The position numbers were made by a program, and so were the translations under genes. The notes beneath the pieces were generated by a model. The model did not search any database. It saw nothing but the letters and a program-made list of their open reading frames with translations, and was not told where the DNA came from. Positions 26,242 through 35,725 of a stretch of DNA of 64,000 nt are shown here, one piece after another. How positions within the stretch are numbered: position 1 is the stretch's first letter; each line of letters begins with the position of its first letter. The DNA comes from Marinomonas lutimaris (GTDB lineage Bacteria > Pseudomonadota > Gammaproteobacteria > Pseudomonadales > Marinomonadaceae): contig NZ_JAHLLW010000001.1 of the NCBI RefSeq assembly GCF_019426345.1, forward strand, positions 62,001-126,000, given 5' to 3'.

Positions 26242-28080
26242 ATGGAACGCTTGTTTAAAGGAAACACTTGGCTATCCAAATTCAAGCTATGGGTTCTGTA
26301 TGGCTTTATTGCTTTCATTATTGCCATCACCATCGCTGTATTTGGCATTATTACTTACACCAGTGATAGCTCAAAAAACAACAGTCGGCGCGTATTTGAA
26401 AGCTCTTTGTGGAATACCCTACAGCTACAAATACAGTCATATCGTTTTCTCAATTACTTGATAGAATTGGACGAAGCCGATTACCCCCTTAACGGTAATG
26501 CTTTTTTTGAGTATGACCTGTTAATGAGTCGAGTAGACTTACTTAGACAAGGAGACGTAGGCTCTCTGATCCGCACCTTTGAAAGCGGCCGCACTACCAG
26601 ACTGTTGAATATTATTAACGGTGAATTAGAACTACTCAGTTTCAATTTATCTAAAATAGAAAGCGGCGATACTTCCTACCTACCAGATTTAATTGAACGC
26701 ATTCAGCGCATCGAAGAGCAAATCAATGAGTTTGTCACCTTAGTGAACAAAGGCAGCAATGAATTCATCAGCAACCAGCATAAAACATTGCAGAAGAATT
26801 TAGATGATATTCAACTACTCTCAATGGCGCTTCTAGCATGCCTATTATGCTTGTGCTTTTTTACTGTAAAAGGATTAACCGAGCTTAGAAACGTCATTAA
26901 GCGCAATGATGAACTTAAACTAGGAATTCAAACTGTCCATGAAGACAAAGCCAATCTGCTGTCTTTTATTAGCCAAGAAATACGTTCTCCGATTAATGCC
27001 ATTTTGGGAACCGCTAAAACACTGAATTGCACAGAGTCAAAAAATGACACAGGGGTGCTATCAAAGCATATTGAAGAATCAGGTCATCAGTTACTACAAA
27101 CTATCGAAATGCTTTCTGACCTAGCGCTCATTGATGCCAAGCAGCTAACACTTAACCCAACGACCGAGTGCTTACAAAAGAGCATAGAAGATTACCTGGC
27201 TATTTTTGAGCCGCAGATGACGCGCAAAAATTTGCAGAGCATCCTCTATATTGATCCTCTTCTACCTAAAGATATCAGTCTAGACTTTATCCGAACCAAA
27301 GAGATCATCGTTGCTCTGCTACAAAATGCGATTACCTATACCTCATCAGGTAGCATAAGTTTACAAATTAGGCCTTCAGCGCTAAACGCACCTCAACTAC
27401 CACTTGTTCCAGACACAAAAGAAATCAGAGTGATGCAAATAGCCCTTAGAGACACTGGGCTAGGTATGCCAAATGAATTACAACAAAATTTAAGAATCAA
27501 CCCATCTTTGCCAATGCAACAAGAAGGTCCTTTGCCCAGTAAAGTGGGCTTGAGTCTGGCTTTGTGTCACAAATTGGTTTATCTCATGCAAGGCGAGATG
27601 CATTTTTCCTGTGCGCCACAAAAAGGCTGTGAGTTTTGGGTCGATATTCCATATTACGTTCCGAGTACCAACTTACCGACATCGTCTGCTTTTCACTGTA
27701 CTGAGCAAACACAAGCATTGGTCATTGAAACGGACACGCATCTAGCCAAAATTATTGGCTTACAACTTGCCACGTTCAATATTGATGCTATCTTTTCAAA
27801 GGATGGCAGCCTGCAAGAATACAAAGATTACGATCTAGTGATTCTAGGGAATACACCGCGATTTGAACGAGATGGCAATGATGCACTGCAGCAATGGAAA
27901 GCAAAATCTTGCCCTATTCTTGGCTATAACCCCCAAGCGATTAGCCACCCAGAGCACTCAATCATACCATTACATTTTCCGCTCACGCAGACCCAACTAG
28001 AGCCACTTATAGCGGGACTCTTTTCACCGAAAAAAACAACATACAAAGACATATCGTCAAAGGCTCATAAAAATGATTGA
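26242..28080 (+). CDS. Degenerate hybrid histidine-kinase-like protein lacking phospho-acceptor His and Asp
   Basis: 612 residues. Membrane helices at about 12-36 and 190-213 bracket a ~150-residue periplasmic helical sensor. The HisKA-like box reads FISQEIRSPINAILG, with Gln245 where the phospho-acceptor His should be. The ATPase domain keeps an N-box Asn (LLQNAITYTSSG), DTGLGMP and a changed G2 (VGLSLALC). The C-terminal receiver-like region (about 490-600) reads YDLVILGNTP with Gly536 in place of the acceptor Asp. It overlaps the HPt gene by 8 bp and follows the molybdopterin-fold gene by 2 bp. I read both substitutions directly from the codons (CAA and GGG). Likely a pseudo-kinase or a phosphatase/scaffold. 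Confidence 0.8.
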   Translation: MERLFKGNTWLSKFKLWVLYGFIAFIIAITIAVFGIITYTSDSSKNNSRRVFESSLWNTLQLQIQSYRFLNYLIELDEADYPLNGNAFFEYDLLMSRVDLLRQGDVGSLIRTFESGRTTRLLNIINGELELLSFNLSKIESGDTSYLPDLIERIQRIEEQINEFVTLVNKGSNEFISNQHKTLQKNLDDIQLLSMALLACLLCLCFFTVKGLTELRNVIKRNDELKLGIQTVHEDKANLLSFISQEIRSPINAILGTAKTLNCTESKNDTGVLSKHIEESGHQLLQTIEMLSDLALIDAKQLTLNPTTECLQKSIEDYLAIFEPQMTRKNLQSILYIDPLLPKDISLDFIRTKEIIVALLQNAITYTSSGSISLQIRPSALNAPQLPLVPDTKEIRVMQIALRDTGLGMPNELQQNLRINPSLPMQQEGPLPSKVGLSLALCHKLVYLMQGEMHFSCAPQKGCEFWVDIPYYVPSTNLPTSSAFHCTEQTQALVIETDTHLAKIIGLQLATFNIDAIFSKDGSLQEYKDYDLVILGNTPRFERDGNDALQQWKAKSCPILGYNPQAISHPEHSIIPLHFPLTQTQLEPLIAGLFSPKKTTYKDISSKAHKND

Positions 28081-28405
28081 TCACGCCCATCTAGACTCTC
28101 TAATTCAACTGCTAGGGAAAGACACAATTAACGCTATACGCTTGGAGTTTGTTGACGACAGCACCGAAAAAATGGTGCAGCTTAAGCAAGCTTGGGAAAA
28201 GAGAGACTATCAAGAATTAAGGCATGTGAGCCATTCACTCAAGTCCGCCAGTTTAAACATGGCAATGCAGCTATTTGCCAAACAATGTCAGTTGATTGAA
28301 GAAGCGGCAACACAACAAAGTGATCAAGACATGCAAGCCATCATCGATGGCCTACCTGCCGTTCATCAAACGTCATTAGACGAACTTGAAGTGCACTTTT
28401 TATAA
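28073..28405 (+). CDS. Histidine phosphotransfer (HPt) domain protein
   Basis: A 110-residue all-helical protein comprising a single HPt domain. The phospho-acceptor region reads HVSHSLKSASLNMA, with His54 as the predicted acceptor in the H-S-L-K-S motif. HPt proteins relay phosphate between receiver domains. The gene overlaps the kinase-like gene by 8 bp, so they are coupled. The neighbouring receiver lacks its Asp and no response regulator is adjacent, so its phosphate donor and acceptor must be encoded elsewhere. A short hairpin (CTCAAC..GTTGAG, about 28411-28427) follows. Confidence 0.85.
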   Translation: MIDHAHLDSLIQLLGKDTINAIRLEFVDDSTEKMVQLKQAWEKRDYQELRHVSHSLKSASLNMAMQLFAKQCQLIEEAATQQSDQDMQAIIDGLPAVHQTSLDELEVHFL

Positions 28406-28427
28406 CAAAAGACTCAACAAGGTTGAG

Positions 28428-28928
28428 TTAGATTGACCAACTGAAATCTGTGGCTTCAATAAAAGTTGCCACAAAAGACTCCAATCCAGCTTGATCAATC
28501 TCAGAGAAACGGCCAACCTTCGGGCTGTCCATATCAAACACTGCCATTAATTTACCACCAACGACAACAGGAATAACCACCTCGCTCGCCGACGCGGCAT
28601 CACAAGCAATATGACCATCAAAGGCGTGAACGTCTTCAATACGTTGCGTCTGTAAAGTAATCGCCGCCTTACCGCATACACCGCGACCGAACGGAATGCG
28701 AGTGCAAGCAACCTTGCCAACATAAGGTCCAAGCACTAACTCTTCGCCACGAGAAAAATAGAAACCCGACCAATTCAGATCCGTCACCGTTTGCATAACA
28801 AACGCCGAAAACTGCGCGGCATTACAGATAAAATCGCGCTCTCCACTTAGCAAAGCCGCTAACTGAGCATTAAGCTCTTGATAAGACTCTTCAAGCGAGC
28901 CAGTAGAATGAGTTTCTAAGTTAAACAT
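28428..28928 (-). CDS. msrC: Free methionine-(R)-sulfoxide reductase (GAF domain)
   Basis: A 166-residue single GAF-domain enzyme that reduces free Met-(R)-sulfoxide. The three functional cysteines are C75, C85 and C109, with the same 10- and 24-residue spacing as C84/C94/C118 of E. coli fRMsr (YebR), in ACTRIPFGRGVCG and HIACDAAS. The remaining blocks WSGFYF, LVLGPYVGK and GVFDMDSP-like AVFDMDSPKVGRFSE also fit. It converges on the HPt gene with a 22-bp gap. Contributes to oxidative-stress repair. Confidence 0.94.
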   Translation of the reverse strand: MFNLETHSTGSLEESYQELNAQLAALLSGERDFICNAAQFSAFVMQTVTDLNWSGFYFSRGEELVLGPYVGKVACTRIPFGRGVCGKAAITLQTQRIEDVHAFDGHIACDAASASEVVIPVVVGGKLMAVFDMDSPKVGRFSEIDQAGLESFVATFIEATDFSWSI

Positions 28929-29021
28929 CGTATTTCACACCCGTTAAAACGAAAAGCAGATGATAACAAAGTCAATGAAAAGAAGAAGGTAGGAAGCGTA
29001 ATAATAGAAAGAGAGAATCGG

Positions 29022-29065
29022 CAAAAATCAACCTCTTGGCTCATCAAGAGAACCAAGAGGTTGAT
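29022..29065 (-). terminator. Rho-independent terminator of the pst-phoU operon
   Basis: A 13-bp perfect stem (29027-29039 with 29053-29065, ATCAACCTCTTGG / CCAAGAGGTTGAT), followed on the minus strand by a five-T run. It begins 9 bp after the phoU stop. Confidence 0.92.
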
Positions 29066-29073
29066 AACAACAC

Positions 29074-29787
29074 TTATTTTTTATTCAAATCAGCAGAAAG
29101 ATCATTCACATTGACGTGGCGAACATCAACGCCTTTCACCATGAAGATTAAATGCTGGCAAGTATGACGAGCGTGATCGCCAATACGCTCTAAAGAACGT
29201 AATACCCAAATAACGTTGATCACACGAGAAATACTGCGAGGATCTTCCATCATGTAAGTCACCAATGAGCGCATTGCCGTATTATATTCCTGGTCTACCG
29301 CACGGTCTTGTTTCGCCACCTTGATAGCCGCTTCAATATCCAAACGAGCATAAGCGTCTAAAGAGTCATGAATCATACGAGACACCATTTGACCGATACG
29401 GTTGATCTCAACGTAACCACGAGGAGATTCACCTTCATTGATCAGATTCAATGTCAGGTTGGCGATTTTTTTCGCTTCGTCACCAATACGTTCAAGCTCA
29501 CTGACTGCTTTGCTGATCGACAAAATCATGCGCAAATCAGACGCTGCAGGTTGGCGCTTAGCCAAGATACGACGACACTCTTCGTCAATTAAACCATCTA
29601 GCTGATTCACCGTTGCGTCTTGGTTTTTCACGTCTTCCGCCAAAGAACCGTTTGCATCTAATAAAGCTTGTACCGCGTCTTGCACTTGGTTTTCAACAAC
29701 ACCACCCATGGTTAAAAAGTGTTGGCGAAGCAGTTCCAGCTCGTTGTTAAACTGCTGAGAAATATGATCCGTTGTTAATTCTTTCAT
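29074..29787 (-). CDS. phoU: Phosphate-signalling complex protein PhoU
   Basis: A 237-residue helical protein that links the Pst transporter to PhoR and represses the Pho regulon when phosphate is ample. It contains the two repeated three-helix PhoU units. Metal-binding patterns are visible: DEECRRILAKRQPAASDLR in the first repeat, ELERIGDEAKKIANL, and SLERIGDHARHTCQHL in the second. Last gene of pstCAB-phoU, 14 bp after pstB, with a strong terminator behind it. Confidence 0.95.
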   Translation of the reverse strand: MKELTTDHISQQFNNELELLRQHFLTMGGVVENQVQDAVQALLDANGSLAEDVKNQDATVNQLDGLIDEECRRILAKRQPAASDLRMILSISKAVSELERIGDEAKKIANLTLNLINEGESPRGYVEINRIGQMVSRMIHDSLDAYARLDIEAAIKVAKQDRAVDQEYNTAMRSLVTYMMEDPRSISRVINVIWVLRSLERIGDHARHTCQHLIFMVKGVDVRHVNVNDLSADLNKK

Positions 29788-29801
29788 AATGCGTCCTCCG
29801 C

Positions 29802-30632
29802 CTAGCCGTAGCGGCCCGTGATGTAGTCTTCTGTTTGTTGTTTGCTTGGGTTAGTGAACAAAGTGTTCGTGTCGCCAAACTCAATCAAATCACCCATGTA
29901 CATAAACGCTGTGTAATCAGATACGCGCGCTGCTTGCTGCATGTTGTGTGTCACAATCGCGATGGTGAACTCGCTTTTCAACTCATGGATCAATTCTTCA
30001 ATCTTCAAGGTTGAAATAGGGTCCAACGCCGATGCAGGCTCATCAAGCAATAGCACTTCTGGTTTTACCGCAACGGTACGAGCAATAACCAAACGTTGCT
30101 GCTGACCACCAGACATTCCCAAAGCGCTTTCGTGTAGACGGTCTTTTACTTCGTCCCACAAAGCCGCAGAGCGAAGTGCCCATTCAACCGTTTCATCAAG
30201 TAAACGTTTTTTGTTAATGCCCTGAATACGAAGGCCATAAGCGACGTTTTCATAAATGCTTTTTGGAAACGGGTTTGGCTTCTGGAACACCATACCAACA
30301 CGACGACGTAGCTCAGCAACGTCTGTGCCTTTCGCGTAGATGTTCTGATCACGTAAGTTGAGTTCACCCGTAATACGGCAACCATCAACCAAATCATTCA
30401 TGCGGTTGAAACAACGCAATAACGTCGATTTACCACAACCAGAAGGCCCGATAAACGCTGTTACCTTTTTCTCTGGAATGACCATGTTTACGCCTTTCAG
30501 CGCTTCTTTTTCACCGTAATACAGGTGCAAATCGTTTACAGATAGGCAAACGGTTTCATCTTCAATGCGCAATGCCTGTTGGCTACGCTGCATTGCTGAA
30601 ATATCAATTGAGTGTGTTTTAACGTCGCTCAT
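29802..30632 (-). CDS. pstB: Phosphate ABC transporter, ATP-binding protein PstB
   Basis: A 276-residue ABC ATPase. Walker A is GPSGCGKST, the Q-loop is in [19 protein letters not shown] (a PstB hallmark), the signature is MSGGQQQRL and Walker B is [13 protein letters not shown]. The C-terminus ends [10 protein letters not shown], as in PstB generally. It lies 20 bp after pstA. An N-terminal extension of about 25 residues precedes the conserved core. Confidence 0.96.
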   Translation of the reverse strand: MSDVKTHSIDISAMQRSQQALRIEDETVCLSVNDLHLYYGEKEALKGVNMVIPEKKVTAFIGPSGCGKSTLLRCFNRMNDLVDGCRITGELNLRDQNIYAKGTDVAELRRRVGMVFQKPNPFPKSIYENVAYGLRIQGINKKRLLDETVEWALRSAALWDEVKDRLHESALGMSGGQQQRLVIARTVAVKPEVLLLDEPASALDPISTLKIEELIHELKSEFTIAIVTHNMQQAARVSDYTAFMYMGDLIEFGDTNTLFTNPSKQQTEDYITGRYG

Positions 30633-30652
30633 AATAATCTCTTCTCCGCCGC

Positions 30653-32365
30653 TTACATTTCCAGCGATTTGTATTTTTCACGTAAATGATTTCGGATAGT
30701 TACTGCTGACAAGTTTAACAAAGCAATAACTATCACCAGCAATAAGGCTGTTGCATACACCAATGGTCGTGCGGCTTCTACGTTCGGACTTTGGAAACCC
30801 ACATCATAAATATGGAAACCTAAGTGCATGAATTTTTGATCCAAATGGATGTAAGGATAGTTACCATCCAATGGCAACGATGGCGCTAATTTCACCACAC
30901 CCACCAACATCAACGGTGCTACTTCACCCGCCGCTCGCGCTACCGCCAAAATAACCCCAGTCATAATAGCTGGACTCGCCATAGGCAGAACAACACGCCA
31001 TAAGGTTTCAAATTTCGTTGCGCCTAATGCTAAGCTGCCCTCACGGACGTTGCGAGGAATACGCGATAAACCTTCTTCGGTTGCCACAATCACCACAGGC
31101 ACAGTCAATAGCGCTAGTGTGATAGACGCCCACATCAAACCGCCCGTACCAAAGGTTGGCGATGGCAAGGCTTCTGGGAAGAACGCTTGGTCAATACCGG
31201 AACCTAGGAAGTAAATAAAGAAACCTAAACCAAATACACCGTAAACGATGGAAGGTACACCAGCTAAGTTGTTTACCGCGATACGAATAATACGAGTTAC
31301 CCAACCTTGAGACGCATATTCACGTAGATAAACCGCCGCAACCACACCAAATGGCGTTACCAGAACTGTCATCAGCAGAACCATCATGACAGTACCGAAA
31401 ATGGCGGGGAATACACCACCTTCTGTATTGGCTTCACGTGGCTCGTCTGACAAGAACTCCCACAATTTAGTGAAATAGAAACCCATCTTCTGAGGCACAC
31501 TCATCGCATTAGCACGGTAAGCATGAACGATTTTCGCCACAGGCATTTCATGCTCAGAGCCGTCCATCACTTGCACAACAAAGGTATCGCGATTGATTTT
31601 GGCGTAAAGATCAATCAGGCTTTGCTGAAGACCTTTGTACTCTTCATCGTATTGACCACGCTCTGCGGCAAGATCTGCCGCTGCCGCAGGTGTTAGCTTG
31701 TTTTCTAGCTCTAAACGACGTTGCTCAAGACGAATACGCTCAAGTGCGTAGTTGATCTTACCAATGTCTTTTTTCTCAATTTCATGGATCTCATCGAAAA
31801 TAACCGCTGCACGTTCGATGCTTTTTTCGAAAGTATTCCAAGTCGCCATAGCAGAATCAGTTGGCGTCAGATCCGTGGTTTCAGAAACAATCTTGCCATC
31901 TTCTTTCACCGCTTTCAGATAACCGTATAAGTTACCCCACTCACGACGTTCCGCCGTGAATAGCATCTCTGGACGCTTAGAGTCTGTTAGATATTCATCA
32001 ATGACCCAACGGAAATCCGAACCATATACATCACGGTTACCGGTTTTCATCAGAGTACGTTGCATCAACTGATGCTCATCAGGAATATTAATCCCCGCTT
32101 CACGTAGCTGAGCCGCTGGCACTTCAACACTTTCCACACGTTCTGCAACAAGGTTGTATTCAGAGTCACCAGGCAAAGCATAATGCGTTTCCACTACATC
32201 CGCAGGCCAAAAATGCCCTAGACCACGAACGGCAATCAGTAATAACAAACCCACAACCATGATGACAGAAATAGCCACAGCGCCCGCATTTAACCACACC
32301 CATGGATCACCAGATTTAACCCATTCGGATACGGATTTTTTCTTCATTTTCATTTCAGTACTCAT
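30653..32365 (-). CDS. pstA: Phosphate ABC transporter, permease PstA (long form)
   Basis: A 570-residue permease, nearly twice the ~296 residues of E. coli PstA. The C-terminal ~270 residues hold the usual permease core ([35 protein letters not shown] loop [16 protein letters not shown]). The extra length is a large periplasmic insert between helix 1 (about 30-50) and helix 2, with helical, charged sequence around residues 180-260. Long PstA/PstC forms are known in Pseudomonas and relatives. The start overlaps the pstC stop (TAATG). Confidence 0.94.
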   Translation of the reverse strand: MSTEMKMKKKSVSEWVKSGDPWVWLNAGAVAISVIMVVGLLLLIAVRGLGHFWPADVVETHYALPGDSEYNLVAERVESVEVPAAQLREAGINIPDEHQLMQRTLMKTGNRDVYGSDFRWVIDEYLTDSKRPEMLFTAERREWGNLYGYLKAVKEDGKIVSETTDLTPTDSAMATWNTFEKSIERAAVIFDEIHEIEKKDIGKINYALERIRLEQRRLELENKLTPAAAADLAAERGQYDEEYKGLQQSLIDLYAKINRDTFVVQVMDGSEHEMPVAKIVHAYRANAMSVPQKMGFYFTKLWEFLSDEPREANTEGGVFPAIFGTVMMVLLMTVLVTPFGVVAAVYLREYASQGWVTRIIRIAVNNLAGVPSIVYGVFGLGFFIYFLGSGIDQAFFPEALPSPTFGTGGLMWASITLALLTVPVVIVATEEGLSRIPRNVREGSLALGATKFETLWRVVLPMASPAIMTGVILAVARAAGEVAPLMLVGVVKLAPSLPLDGNYPYIHLDQKFMHLGFHIYDVGFQSPNVEAARPLVYATALLLVIVIALLNLSAVTIRNHLREKYKSLEM

Positions 32366-34632
32366 TATAGCGACCCGTATTTTTTGCGTAGGTGCTGACG
32401 CACGGTTTCAGCGATTGTGTTCACCACAAAGGTGAAGATAAAGAGCACAAACGCCGCTAAGAACAAGATGCGATAGTGAGAGCTACCCACTTCAGATTCA
32501 GGTACTTCTACTGCCAAGTTGGCCGCTAGCGTCCGCATACCTTCGAAGATATTGAAGTCCATAATCGGAGTATTACCCGTAGCCATCAGTACGATCATGG
32601 TTTCACCAACGGCACGACCCATACCAATCATTATCGCCGAGAAAATCCCAGGGCTCGCTGTTGGTAAGACGACACGAGTCATGGTTTGCCAGTAGGTCGC
32701 ACCCAATGCCAATGAACCTTGAGTTAACGCTTTTGGTACACTAAAAATGGCATCTTCGGTAATCGAGAAGATAGTCGGGATAACCGCAAAGCCCATAGCA
32801 AAACCCACCACCAGCGCATTACGTTGGTCAAAGGTGATACCAAGGTCGTGAGTAATCCAGCCGCGAATGTTGCCACCAAAGAAGTTCAATTCAATAATTG
32901 GACTCATTGCCAAACAGAACCAAGCTAAGAAGACGATGACAGGAATAAGCAGCAATGGCTGCCAGCCATCAGGTACCAACCAGCGGATTTGCTGAGGTAA
33001 ACGTGACCAAATATAAGCAAACAATAGAATTCCAACCGGCAGGACGACGAAAATACTGAACGTCGCCGCTAGGTTTTCTTCTAAGAAAGGCGCAAAGAAC
33101 AAACCCGCTAAGAAGCCCAAAATTACAGTCGGCAAGGCTTCCATCAACTCGATCACAGGTTTAATCTTACGACGTAGCGCTGGCGCCATGAAGTAAGCCG
33201 TGTAAATCGCACCACAAATTGCCAATGGTACCGCCATCAACATCGCGTAAAACGCCGCTTTCAAGGTACCGAATGCTAATGGCATCAAGCTGTATTTAGG
33301 CTCGAAGTCATTATTTGCCGCAGAAGACTGCCAAGTGTAAGTCGGCTCTTGATAACCTTCGTACCACACCTTGCCCCACAAAGAAGACCAAGAAACTTCT
33401 GGATGTTCATTATCTACATTGAAGAAATGTAAACCTTTGCTGTCTTCCAACAACAAACCATTCGCACGCGGTGCAAAGCTAATCAGACGAGCCGTGTTAT
33501 CGCTCAATTTTTCATTAATCACTTGGCGAGTCGATGTTGCGTTATAGATAGCAACCAAACCGCGCTCATCAAGCGTTGCAAAGCCTTTACGACGTTGCTC
33601 CATTGCCAAATCAACTAAGGCAACAGGTTGTTTAACATCACGAATGAAGGTCAGTTTTTCTTCGTTTGTGTCATTGTTACGAACGTTAAACCACTGGCTC
33701 ACTCGACCAGAAGAATCTGCCACCATGATAGACGATTTACCTAATAGGTAACTCATTGAAATAAGTTTGGTGTTGGCGTCTTTGAACAGCGACATTTCAT
33801 CTTTGAGTGCAATGTTATCGAAGTCACGTAGATCAAATTCACTCATAGCACCAGAGCGTGTCGCAACGTATAAGTAACGCTGATCACCACTAAGTAACAT
33901 GCTGGCCACATCAGGAACGAAAGGTAATGGCTCGCTTTGCTCGCTCAATTCCACTTCTTCGGTGATGAAGTTCACTTCTTTCGATACTTTAGTGATGGCG
34001 CTGCTTGAATCGCCAATCGCCGCCATGGTTAGGCTGTCGCTGCCATCACGAAGGGTTAACTTCTTGATGGCAAAATCTGCCACATCGACTGGCTCTTCGC
34101 CATAAGGGTATTCAACCACTGGGGTGATTTTACGTTTGCCATCAGGGTAAGACGTTTTGTAATCATGCTTCACGATTAATGCTTTACCATCTTCATAACC
34201 AAATGCCATCAAATGACTGGTATCAGATTCAACAGCAAAGGCAGTGACTTTTTCAGTACGAAGATTTTTAACGGTGTCGATCACACTGCCATCAGCAACA
34301 GAGAAGAAGACGATACTGCCATTACTCGCTACTCGCATACCGATTTCAGTTTGTTCTTCGGTCGTTAAGTAGAGGCTTTCACCTTGGTCCTGTGCAGGCA
34401 AGGTGTAGCTTGCCTTAGGATCAATACTGGCGCTTGAAAACAATGGCGCCACTTCATAAAGTAAATAGAAGCAAATAAGCAGTACAGCCAAAATAACACT
34501 GCTACCGCCTACCGCAATACCCATTCCAGCCATACGGTCTTTCAGGGCGCGAATTTTACGATGACGCTTTAAAGCTGGCGTATTGAAATCCAGTTCAGGC
34601 ATCTGATGGTCAGTTAATTTAGTCATCCGCAT
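32365..34632 (-). CDS. pstC: Phosphate ABC transporter, permease PstC (long form)
   Basis: A 755-residue permease, against ~319 in E. coli. Helix 1 (about 33-58) is followed by a ~390-residue periplasmic insert with beta-propeller-like short repeats (VADSSGRVSQWF, VAIYNATSTRQV). The permease core then includes EALPTVILGFLAGLFFAPFLE and the EAA loop ALGATYWQTMTRVVLP. The start is ATG at 34632, with a second ATG two codons later. An exact Pho box lies 28 bp upstream. It pairs with PstA. Confidence 0.94.
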   Translation of the reverse strand: MRMTKLTDHQMPELDFNTPALKRHRKIRALKDRMAGMGIAVGGSSVILAVLLICFYLLYEVAPLFSSASIDPKASYTLPAQDQGESLYLTTEEQTEIGMRVASNGSIVFFSVADGSVIDTVKNLRTEKVTAFAVESDTSHLMAFGYEDGKALIVKHDYKTSYPDGKRKITPVVEYPYGEEPVDVADFAIKKLTLRDGSDSLTMAAIGDSSSAITKVSKEVNFITEEVELSEQSEPLPFVPDVASMLLSGDQRYLYVATRSGAMSEFDLRDFDNIALKDEMSLFKDANTKLISMSYLLGKSSIMVADSSGRVSQWFNVRNNDTNEEKLTFIRDVKQPVALVDLAMEQRRKGFATLDERGLVAIYNATSTRQVINEKLSDNTARLISFAPRANGLLLEDSKGLHFFNVDNEHPEVSWSSLWGKVWYEGYQEPTYTWQSSAANNDFEPKYSLMPLAFGTLKAAFYAMLMAVPLAICGAIYTAYFMAPALRRKIKPVIELMEALPTVILGFLAGLFFAPFLEENLAATFSIFVVLPVGILLFAYIWSRLPQQIRWLVPDGWQPLLLIPVIVFLAWFCLAMSPIIELNFFGGNIRGWITHDLGITFDQRNALVVGFAMGFAVIPTIFSITEDAIFSVPKALTQGSLALGATYWQTMTRVVLPTASPGIFSAIMIGMGRAVGETMIVLMATGNTPIMDFNIFEGMRTLAANLAVEVPESEVGSSHYRILFLAAFVLFIFTFVVNTIAETVRQHLRKKYGSL

Positions 34633-34659
34633 TCATCTTTGTTGTGTGACATTTTTTAT

Positions 34660-34677
34660 GTGACAGTAGTGTGACAG
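34660..34677 (-). promoter_or_regulatory. Pho box upstream of pstC
   Basis: On the minus strand CTGTCAC-ACTA-CTGTCAC: two identical 7-bp direct repeats with a 4-bp spacer, matching the PhoB consensus (CTGTCAT repeats, 11-bp period). A further ATGTCAC occurs at 34646-34652. It suggests pstCAB-phoU has its own PhoB-activated promoter. Confidence 0.8.
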
Positions 34678-34691
34678 CCGTGGAACAGAGA

Positions 34692-34723
34692 AAAGTAGGA
34701 GAGCGTTTCGGCCCTCCTACTTT
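34692..34723 (-). other. Hairpin between pstS and pstC
   Basis: A 10-bp perfect stem (AAAGTAGGAG with CTCCTACTTT) and 12-nt loop, 33 bp after the pstS stop, followed on the minus strand by TTCTCTG (four Ts counting the stem end). It is probably a full or partial terminator for pstS ahead of the pstC promoter. Confidence 0.75.
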
Positions 34724-34756
34724 AAGCATCTCGTCCGTAGCTCGCTACAAGACTAC

Positions 34757-35725
34757 TTAGTTAATACCTAGATCTTTCAAGTACTTGCTCGCTACTTTCG
34801 CTGGAAGAGGAACATAACCGTCTTTTACGACAACCTCTTGACCCATTTTAGAAAGTACCATTTTAACGAATTCACGTTGTAGTGGTTCAAGCGGCTTATT
34901 AGGCGCTTTGTTTACGTAAACGTAAAGGAAACGAGACAGTGGGTATTTACCAGTCGCTGCGTTTTCAATCGTTGCATCAATAAACTCGCCACCTTCTTTC
35001 TTAGTCAAAGGAACAGCACGTACAGAAGACGTTTTGTAACCGATACCAGAGTAACCAATACCGTTAAGAGAAGTAGAGACAGACTGAACAACAGACGCAG
35101 AACCAGGTTGCTCGTTTACACTGTTTTTGTAGTCACCTTTGAAAAGGGCGTGCTCTTTAAAGTAGCCGTAAGTACCAGATACTGAGTTACGACCAAACAA
35201 TTGAATGTCACGTTTCGCCCAAGCGCCGTCTAGGCCTGCTTTCCCCCAGTTAGTGATGTCTTCTTTGTGACCACCTTTACGGGTAGAAGAGAAAATCGCA
35301 TCTACTTCAGGAAGAGACAAACCTTTGATTGGGTTATCTTTATGAACAAATACTGCTAGCGCATCGATAGCCACTGGAATAGCAGTTGGCTTGTAGCCGT
35401 ATTTTTTCTCAAACGCTGCGATTTCTTTGTCTTTCATTGTACGAGACATAGGACCGAAGTTTGATGTACCTTCAGTTAGTGCTGGTGGCGCAGTAGAAGA
35501 GCCAGCCGCTTGAATTTGAATGTTTACATTTGGGTATAGACGCTTGAAGTCTTCTGCCCACATGGTCATCAAGTTTGCTAGGGTGTCAGAGCCAACACTT
35601 GAAATATTGCCAGAAACGCCACTTGCTTTGCTGTAAGACATCAAATTTGAATCAACATCTGCAAAAGCGTTAACAGAAACGCCTACTGCCGCTGTCATCG
35701 CTAAACCTGCAACTAGTTTTTTCAT
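34757..35725 (-). CDS. pstS: Phosphate ABC transporter, periplasmic binding protein PstS
   Basis: A 322-residue phosphate-binding protein. The frame extends nine codons upstream, but the ATG at 35725 has GAGG 8 bp ahead and starts a normal signal peptide ([22 protein letters not shown]), so I used it. Mature features: [38 protein letters not shown] (phosphate-binding Ser/Arg), [13 protein letters not shown], and [10 protein letters not shown]. It is separated from pstCAB-phoU by a hairpin and a Pho box. A second candidate Pho box lies upstream. Confidence 0.95.
   Translation of the reverse strand: MKKLVAGLAMTAAVGVSVNAFADVDSNLMSYSKASGVSGNISSVGSDTLANLMTMWAEDFKRLYPNVNIQIQAAGSSTAPPALTEGTSNFGPMSRTMKDKEIAAFEKKYGYKPTAIPVAIDALAVFVHKDNPIKGLSLPEVDAIFSSTRKGGHKEDITNWGKAGLDGAWAKRDIQLFGRNSVSGTYGYFKEHALFKGDYKNSVNEQPGSASVVQSVSTSLNGIGYSGIGYKTSSVRAVPLTKKEGGEFIDATIENAATGKYPLSRFLYVYVNKAPNKPLEPLQREFVKMVLSKMGQEVVVKDGYVPLPAKVASKYLKDLGIN

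Noticed and set aside
34646-34677. The GTGACA repeats read on the plus strand as a CRISPR-like or satellite repeat
   Set aside because: Spacing, orientation and sequence fit a PhoB site upstream of pstC; there are too few copies for an array.
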